9,029 nt of DNA from assembly GCA_913062735.1 (NCBI GenBank), contig CAJXWI010000069.1, positions 1 to 9,029 of the forward strand, given 5' to 3'. Made by a program: the position numbers and the translations under genes. The stretch is from an uncultured Arcobacter sp. (lineage in GTDB: Bacteria; Campylobacterota; Campylobacteria; Campylobacterales; Arcobacteraceae). Position 1 is the stretch's first letter; each line of letters starts with the position of its first letter. Under the pieces are notes generated by a model that worked only from the letters and a program-made list of their open reading frames with translations, ran no database searches and had not been told where the DNA came from. Below are positions 5,647 through 9,029 of the stretch, in pieces.

Positions 5647-7138
5647 TTTATACACGTCTTATGAAAAAAGAAAAAAGGCTTTTGATAATTATATTACTCA
5701 TATAAAAACTAATATGGCTGTTGATTTTTTTAGTATTTCCAATGTAACATTAATAAGAGACCCTCATAATACGACGTTTGCAAAGAATTTTTTCTTAGAG
5801 AACTATTACAAAAAAAATAAATTTTTTATATTTATAAAGTATAGTTTCAAATATTATATCAAACAATTTTACTTTCTAATATCTTATTTTATTGGTTTTG
5901 GTTTATTTAAAATTTTTTATAAAAAAAAACCAGTAAATATTGAAGATCATATTATGATAGATGTTTTCTTTTTAGTGGATAATATCACACAAGAGAATAA
6001 GTTCAACGAACAATATTTTAAAGGTTTGTATGAAGTTTTAGAAGAACATAATCAATCGTATATTTTCTTACCTAGGCTTGTTGGAATTAATAAGAATCCC
6101 TTTAAACTTATAAATTTTTTTAAGTTAATAAATGATGATAAGAGAAACTTTTTATTTGAATTTGAACTTTTATCAATTAAAAACTTTATATCTATGTTTA
6201 TTTTAATACTTCAATACCCATTTAAAACATTAAGGTTATTACAAAAAGAAAAATCTGGTGATGACATACTCTTTAATAATGAATTGATTAAAGATATTGA
6301 GTCTTTTAATTTTGAAACTTTTTCTAGGTATATTTTGGGTGAGAATATTGCAAATATAGATCGCTTATCTAAAGTTTATTCTTGGAGCGAGTTTCAAGCA
6401 ATTGAAAGAAGTTTTAATTTTGCAATTAGAAAAAAAAACAAAAACATAAAGTTATTTGGATGTCAATTTTATCTTAATTTCGAAACTTATTTTAGCAATA
6501 AAATTGATGATATTGATGTTGAACAAGGTACCTCATTTCACCACGTTTTAGTTAATGCAAAATATTATTTATTAGAGCGTAAGAAAGTAGATTATAAAAT
6601 TGGTGTTTCTTTAAGATATAAAAATATGTTTTCTTTTAATAAGGTTTTGTCAAAAAAAGACATCATTCTATTGGGTTCTCATTTAGAGGAGACAAAATAC
6701 ACTTTGAATTGTTTACCTGATTTTGATAGAGTTTTATTTAAAAGTCATCCAAGTATTAATATGAAGAGTTTTTTAAATTTAAGTAATAAAATTATTCCTG
6801 TTGAAGATGATATATATACACTTTTTCAAAATGCACTTATTATTATTACCACAGCATCTGGTACGGCTGTTGAAGCCGTAGCATGTGGCATACCCGTAAT
6901 AATTGTTGCAAGTAAAAATAATTTGGTAGGAAACCCTTTAGTTGCAAATGGGAAAGGTAAAGTTTGGGATATCGCTTTTAGTAAGGATGATGTTTTCAGA
7001 GTGTATAATGAGCTCTTGGAATTTAAAAAATATAATATAAAAGAATTAGAAAGTATTGCAAATTGGTATAAAGAGAATTTCTTTGTAGAACCAAATGAAA
7101 AAAATATAAAAAAAGTATTTGAAATAGGTGGAAATTGA
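5636..7138 (+). CDS. Putative GT-B-fold glycosyltransferase / surface polysaccharide biosynthesis protein
   Basis: I do not recognise this 500-aa protein as a named family. The C-terminal half looks like the nucleotide-binding half of GT-B transferases: DIILLGSHLEE (342-352), FKSHPSI (368-374, like the K-x-H-P motif of capsule and teichoic-acid transferases) and TTASGTAVEAVACGIPVIIV (405-424, the SGTxxEA..G.PV loop). These are followed by NPLVANGKGKVWD (433-445). The N-terminal half has no motif I know, but residues ~62-96 form an aromatic, hydrophobic stretch and ~183-196 a second one, suggesting membrane association. The whole is rich in Phe, Lys and Asn. I chose ATG 5636 (GGAA 6 nt upstream, 11-nt overlap) over upstream TTG/ATG codons buried in the previous gene. 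A CDP-activated donor is plausible because the next genes make a CDP sugar. Glycosyl- versus phospho-transfer cannot be decided. Confidence 0.6.
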   Translation: MNNDLYTSYEKRKKAFDNYITHIKTNMAVDFFSISNVTLIRDPHNTTFAKNFFLENYYKKNKFFIFIKYSFKYYIKQFYFLISYFIGFGLFKIFYKKKPVNIEDHIMIDVFFLVDNITQENKFNEQYFKGLYEVLEEHNQSYIFLPRLVGINKNPFKLINFFKLINDDKRNFLFEFELLSIKNFISMFILILQYPFKTLRLLQKEKSGDDILFNNELIKDIESFNFETFSRYILGENIANIDRLSKVYSWSEFQAIERSFNFAIRKKNKNIKLFGCQFYLNFETYFSNKIDDIDVEQGTSFHHVLVNAKYYLLERKKVDYKIGVSLRYKNMFSFNKVLSKKDIILLGSHLEETKYTLNCLPDFDRVLFKSHPSINMKSFLNLSNKIIPVEDDIYTLFQNALIIITTASGTAVEAVACGIPVIIVASKNNLVGNPLVANGKGKVWDIAFSKDDVFRVYNELLEFKKYNIKELESIANWYKENFFVEPNEKNIKKVFEIGGN

Positions 7139-7917
7139 TGAAAGTATTATTATTAGCAGGTGGATTTGGAACAAGGTTGAGTGAAGAGACTGATATTCGA
7201 CCAAAACCAATGGTTGAAATAGGTGGAAAACCAATATTGTGGCATATTATGAAGATGTATTCACAATATGGATTTAATGATTTTGTTATATTACTTGGAT
7301 ATAAGGGATATTATATTAAAGAGTACTTTGCTAACTATTTCCTTCATCAAAGTAATGTGACAATTGATCTTAAAAATAATAATATGGAAATTCACAATAA
7401 CTCTAGCGAACCTTGGAAAGTGACCTTGTTAGATACTGGGTTAAACTCTATGACAGGTGGACGAATAAAAAGAGCCCAAGACTTTGTTGGAGATGAGCCG
7501 TTTATGTTAACTTATGGAGATGGAGTATCTGACATAAATATTGAAAAGTTAGTAGAATTTCATAAGTCACATGGAAAACTAATGACAATGACTTCTGCCC
7601 AACCTGATGGTAGATTTGGTGCACTAAACATATCCGAAAATGATCAAGTTTTAGAGTTCAAAGAAAAACCAAAAGGTGATGGTAGTTGGATAAATGCGGG
7701 CTTTTTTGTTTGTGAGTCAAAAGTATTTGAATATATTAAAGATGGTGATATGACTGTCTTTGAGCAAGCGCCACTCAAAAACTTAGCGAAAGATGGGGAG
7801 ATATTTACATTTAAACATGATGGTTTTTGGATGCCTATGGATACCTTGCGAGATAAAATTAAGTTAAATGATATGTGGAATGAAGATTGTGCTCCTTGGA
7901 ATACGTGGAATAATTAA
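7138..7917 (+). CDS. rfbF: Glucose-1-phosphate cytidylyltransferase
   Basis: This 259-aa protein is the usual length (about 257) for RfbF, which makes CDP-glucose and pyrophosphate from CTP and glucose 1-phosphate in the cytosol. Visible motifs are the nucleotidyltransferase signature LLAGGFGTRLSEET (5-18), RPKPMVEIGGKPILWHIMK (21-39), YGDGVSD (126-132) with metal-binding D128, PDGRFGAL (156-163), EKP (176-178), INAGFF (185-190) and WMPMDTLRDK (231-240) with D235. These are characteristic of the cytidylyl rather than the thymidylyl group, and the following rfbG confirms the assignment. ATG 7138 is chosen over TTG 7135 because MKVLLLAGG is the standard N-terminus and AGGTGG lies just upstream. 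It overlaps the glycosyltransferase stop by 1 nt and rfbG by 1 nt. Confidence 0.96.
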   Translation: MKVLLLAGGFGTRLSEETDIRPKPMVEIGGKPILWHIMKMYSQYGFNDFVILLGYKGYYIKEYFANYFLHQSNVTIDLKNNNMEIHNNSSEPWKVTLLDTGLNSMTGGRIKRAQDFVGDEPFMLTYGDGVSDINIEKLVEFHKSHGKLMTMTSAQPDGRFGALNISENDQVLEFKEKPKGDGSWINAGFFVCESKVFEYIKDGDMTVFEQAPLKNLAKDGEIFTFKHDGFWMPMDTLRDKIKLNDMWNEDCAPWNTWNN

Positions 7918-9017
7918 TGTTTGAAAATATCTATTTAAATAAAAAAGTATTGGTAACGGGACACACGGGTTTCAAGGGAAGTTGGCTTACTACATGGTTA
8001 CTTAAATTAGGAGCAAATGTAGTTGGTATTTCTAAAGATATACCAACCAATCCATCTATGTTTGTAGAATTAGGACTAGAATCAAAAATTAATCATTTTC
8101 AAGAAGATATTAGAGATCTTCATGAAATTATTAAAATTATATCAGTTGAAAAACCAGACTTCGTATTTCACTTGGCAGCACAGCCTATCGTCTCAACCTC
8201 TTATCATGATCCAATTGAAACAATATCTTCGAATGTAATGGGCACGGCAAATATGCTTGAAGCATTAAAAATATCAAATCATATCTGTACTGCTATAATT
8301 ATTACAAGTGATAAAGCTTATGATAACATTGAGCAAGTCTGGGGGTATAAAGAAAATGATAAAATGGGAGGAAATGATATTTACAGTGGTAGTAAGGGCG
8401 CTGCTGAATTAATCATTAAATCATATTACCATTCTTTTTTCAAAAATAAAAATTCTAATGTTAAACTTGCCATTGGTCGTGCTGGAAATGTTATTGGTGG
8501 TGGTGATTGGGCAAAAGATAGAATCGTTGTTGATTGTGTTGAAGCTTGGAGTAAAAGTAAGACTGTTGAAATCAGAAGTCCAGAGGCTACAAGACCATGG
8601 CAACATGTATTAGAACCTTTAAGTGGATATTTAAATCTGGGTAAAGCACTATATCAATGTGATTCATTGAATGGTGAAGCTTTTAATTTTGGGCCAAGAG
8701 CCGAGCAAAACCATACTGTGAAGCAACTGTTAAATGACTTATCTAAATACTGGAATTTTTCTAATGTTAAAGAAGCATTTACCGTTACTGATAACATCCC
8801 TTTTCATGAAGCAGGACTTTTAAAACTTAATTGTGATAAAGCTCTTTTTTACTTAAAGTGGCAGGCAAATTTAGAATATAAAGATACTATAAAATTCACT
8901 AGTGAATGGTATTATGACTTTTACAAAAGTGATAAAAATATTCTAGAAAAAACAATTGCTCAAATTTTAGAATATGAAAATATGGCCAGGACAAAAGATT
9001 TAAAATGGACGGAATAA
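7917..9017 (+). CDS. rfbG: CDP-glucose 4,6-dehydratase
   Basis: This 366-aa protein is an extended-SDR sugar nucleotide dehydratase converting CDP-glucose to CDP-4-keto-6-deoxyglucose, the branch point to CDP-linked 3,6-dideoxyhexoses and related sugars. VTGHTGFKGSWL (13-24) is the RfbG form of the NAD loop. HLAAQP (85-90), TSDKAYDN (130-137), YSGSK giving Y156 and K160, GRAGNVIGGGDWAKD (187-201) and RPWQHVLEP follow in the expected order. The usual TSDKCYDN has Ala in place of Cys here. The length is close to the family norm (about 357). The start codon overlaps the rfbF stop (TAATG), and the end overlaps the next reading frame by 13 nt. Together with rfbF this places the window in an O-antigen-type locus. 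No RfbH/ddhC dehydratase is visible inside the window. Confidence 0.95.
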   Translation: MFENIYLNKKVLVTGHTGFKGSWLTTWLLKLGANVVGISKDIPTNPSMFVELGLESKINHFQEDIRDLHEIIKIISVEKPDFVFHLAAQPIVSTSYHDPIETISSNVMGTANMLEALKISNHICTAIIITSDKAYDNIEQVWGYKENDKMGGNDIYSGSKGAAELIIKSYYHSFFKNKNSNVKLAIGRAGNVIGGGDWAKDRIVVDCVEAWSKSKTVEIRSPEATRPWQHVLEPLSGYLNLGKALYQCDSLNGEAFNFGPRAEQNHTVKQLLNDLSKYWNFSNVKEAFTVTDNIPFHEAGLLKLNCDKALFYLKWQANLEYKDTIKFTSEWYYDFYKSDKNILEKTIAQILEYENMARTKDLKWTE

Positions 9018-9029
9018 TTTTAACCCCTT
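9005..9029 (+). CDS. Start of probable RmlC-like (dTDP-4-dehydrorhamnose 3,5-epimerase-related) protein, cut by right edge
   Basis: An ATG at 9005, overlapping the rfbG end by 13 nt, opens MDGIILTP in a new frame and runs off the window. This N-terminus is typical, in my memory, of RmlC-like cupin epimerases found beside rfbF/rfbG in O-antigen clusters. They would act on the CDP-4-keto-6-deoxyglucose made by RfbG. Only eight complete codons are available, so both the gene and its identity are provisional. The overlap pattern matches every other junction in this operon. Confidence 0.45.

Larger units (their letters stand above)
1658..9029 (+). other. Tightly overlapped polysaccharide operon, open at the right
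   Basis: Eight complete genes and the start of a ninth are co-directional, and every adjacent pair overlaps by 1-13 nt once the best starts are chosen. There is no intergenic DNA, internal terminator or recognisable internal promoter, so a single polycistronic mRNA with translational coupling is expected. The start of the transcript is not visible. Upstream sequence is the truncated methyltransferase and helicase, so expression must come from a promoter inside or left of those fragments. Confidence 0.8.

Noticed and set aside
7046..7234. Minus-strand open frame across the glycosyltransferase/rfbF junction
   Set aside because: It is antisense to the rfbF N-terminal signature. The aromatic-rich translation comes from AT-rich DNA read backwards.
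8421..8606. Minus-strand open frame inside rfbG
   Set aside because: It is antisense to the conserved GRAGNVIGGGDW region of rfbG.
1..9029. CRISPR array, tRNA or rRNA genes, defence system
   Set aside because: No spaced direct repeats and no tRNA- or rRNA-like sequence were seen. The helicase fragment is the only defence-like gene, and it is truncated with no partner.

Overview
The window looks like the edge of a surface-polysaccharide (O-antigen or capsule) locus in a Gram-negative bacterium, bounded on the left by mobile-element and rearrangement debris. The left ~1.25 kb has balanced base composition and gammaproteobacterial-looking codon use (Shewanella- or Vibrio-like would fit, but this is a weak guess). 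From about 1.25 kb to the right edge the DNA is strongly AT-rich, as is typical of transferred polysaccharide clusters.

Left flank (1-~1250). A minus-strand gene running off the left edge encodes the N-terminal part of a tyrosine-recombinase/phage-integrase-like protein, of a kind I associate with some IS91-type elements. After a short junction zone with two small inverted repeats comes the middle of a DEAD/DEAH-box helicase. It has motifs II, III, V and VI but no Walker A/motif I.

Junction (~1240-1293). The helicase frame runs without a stop into what I read as the last ~125 residues of a class I SAM-dependent methyltransferase. The open frame 342-1661 is therefore best read as a chimera of two truncated genes, marking where the polysaccharide cluster was cut or joined.

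Polysaccharide operon (1658-9029, open at the right). Eight intact genes and the start of a ninth lie on the plus strand. Every adjacent pair overlaps by 1-13 nt, so there is no intergenic DNA, and I see no terminator. The order is: GmhA-like SIS isomerase; Gfo/Idh/MocA oxidoreductase; SDR; 3-dehydroquinate-synthase-like sugar phosphate cyclase; PF04199 'cyclase' hydrolase; 500-aa putative GT-B glycosyltransferase; glucose-1-phosphate cytidylyltransferase (rfbF); CDP-glucose 4,6-dehydratase (rfbG); and the first codons of a probable RmlC-like sugar epimerase.

Two pathways seem to be combined. rfbF/rfbG make CDP-4-keto-6-deoxyglucose, the precursor of CDP-linked deoxy sugars. The first five genes look like a cassette making an unusual, probably carbocyclic (cyclitol-type) or carboxylated cyclic residue: sugar-phosphate isomerase, two NAD(P) oxidoreductases, a sugar-phosphate cyclase and a metal-dependent hydrolase. 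I do not recognise its product, and this cassette is the best candidate in the window for an undescribed pathway.
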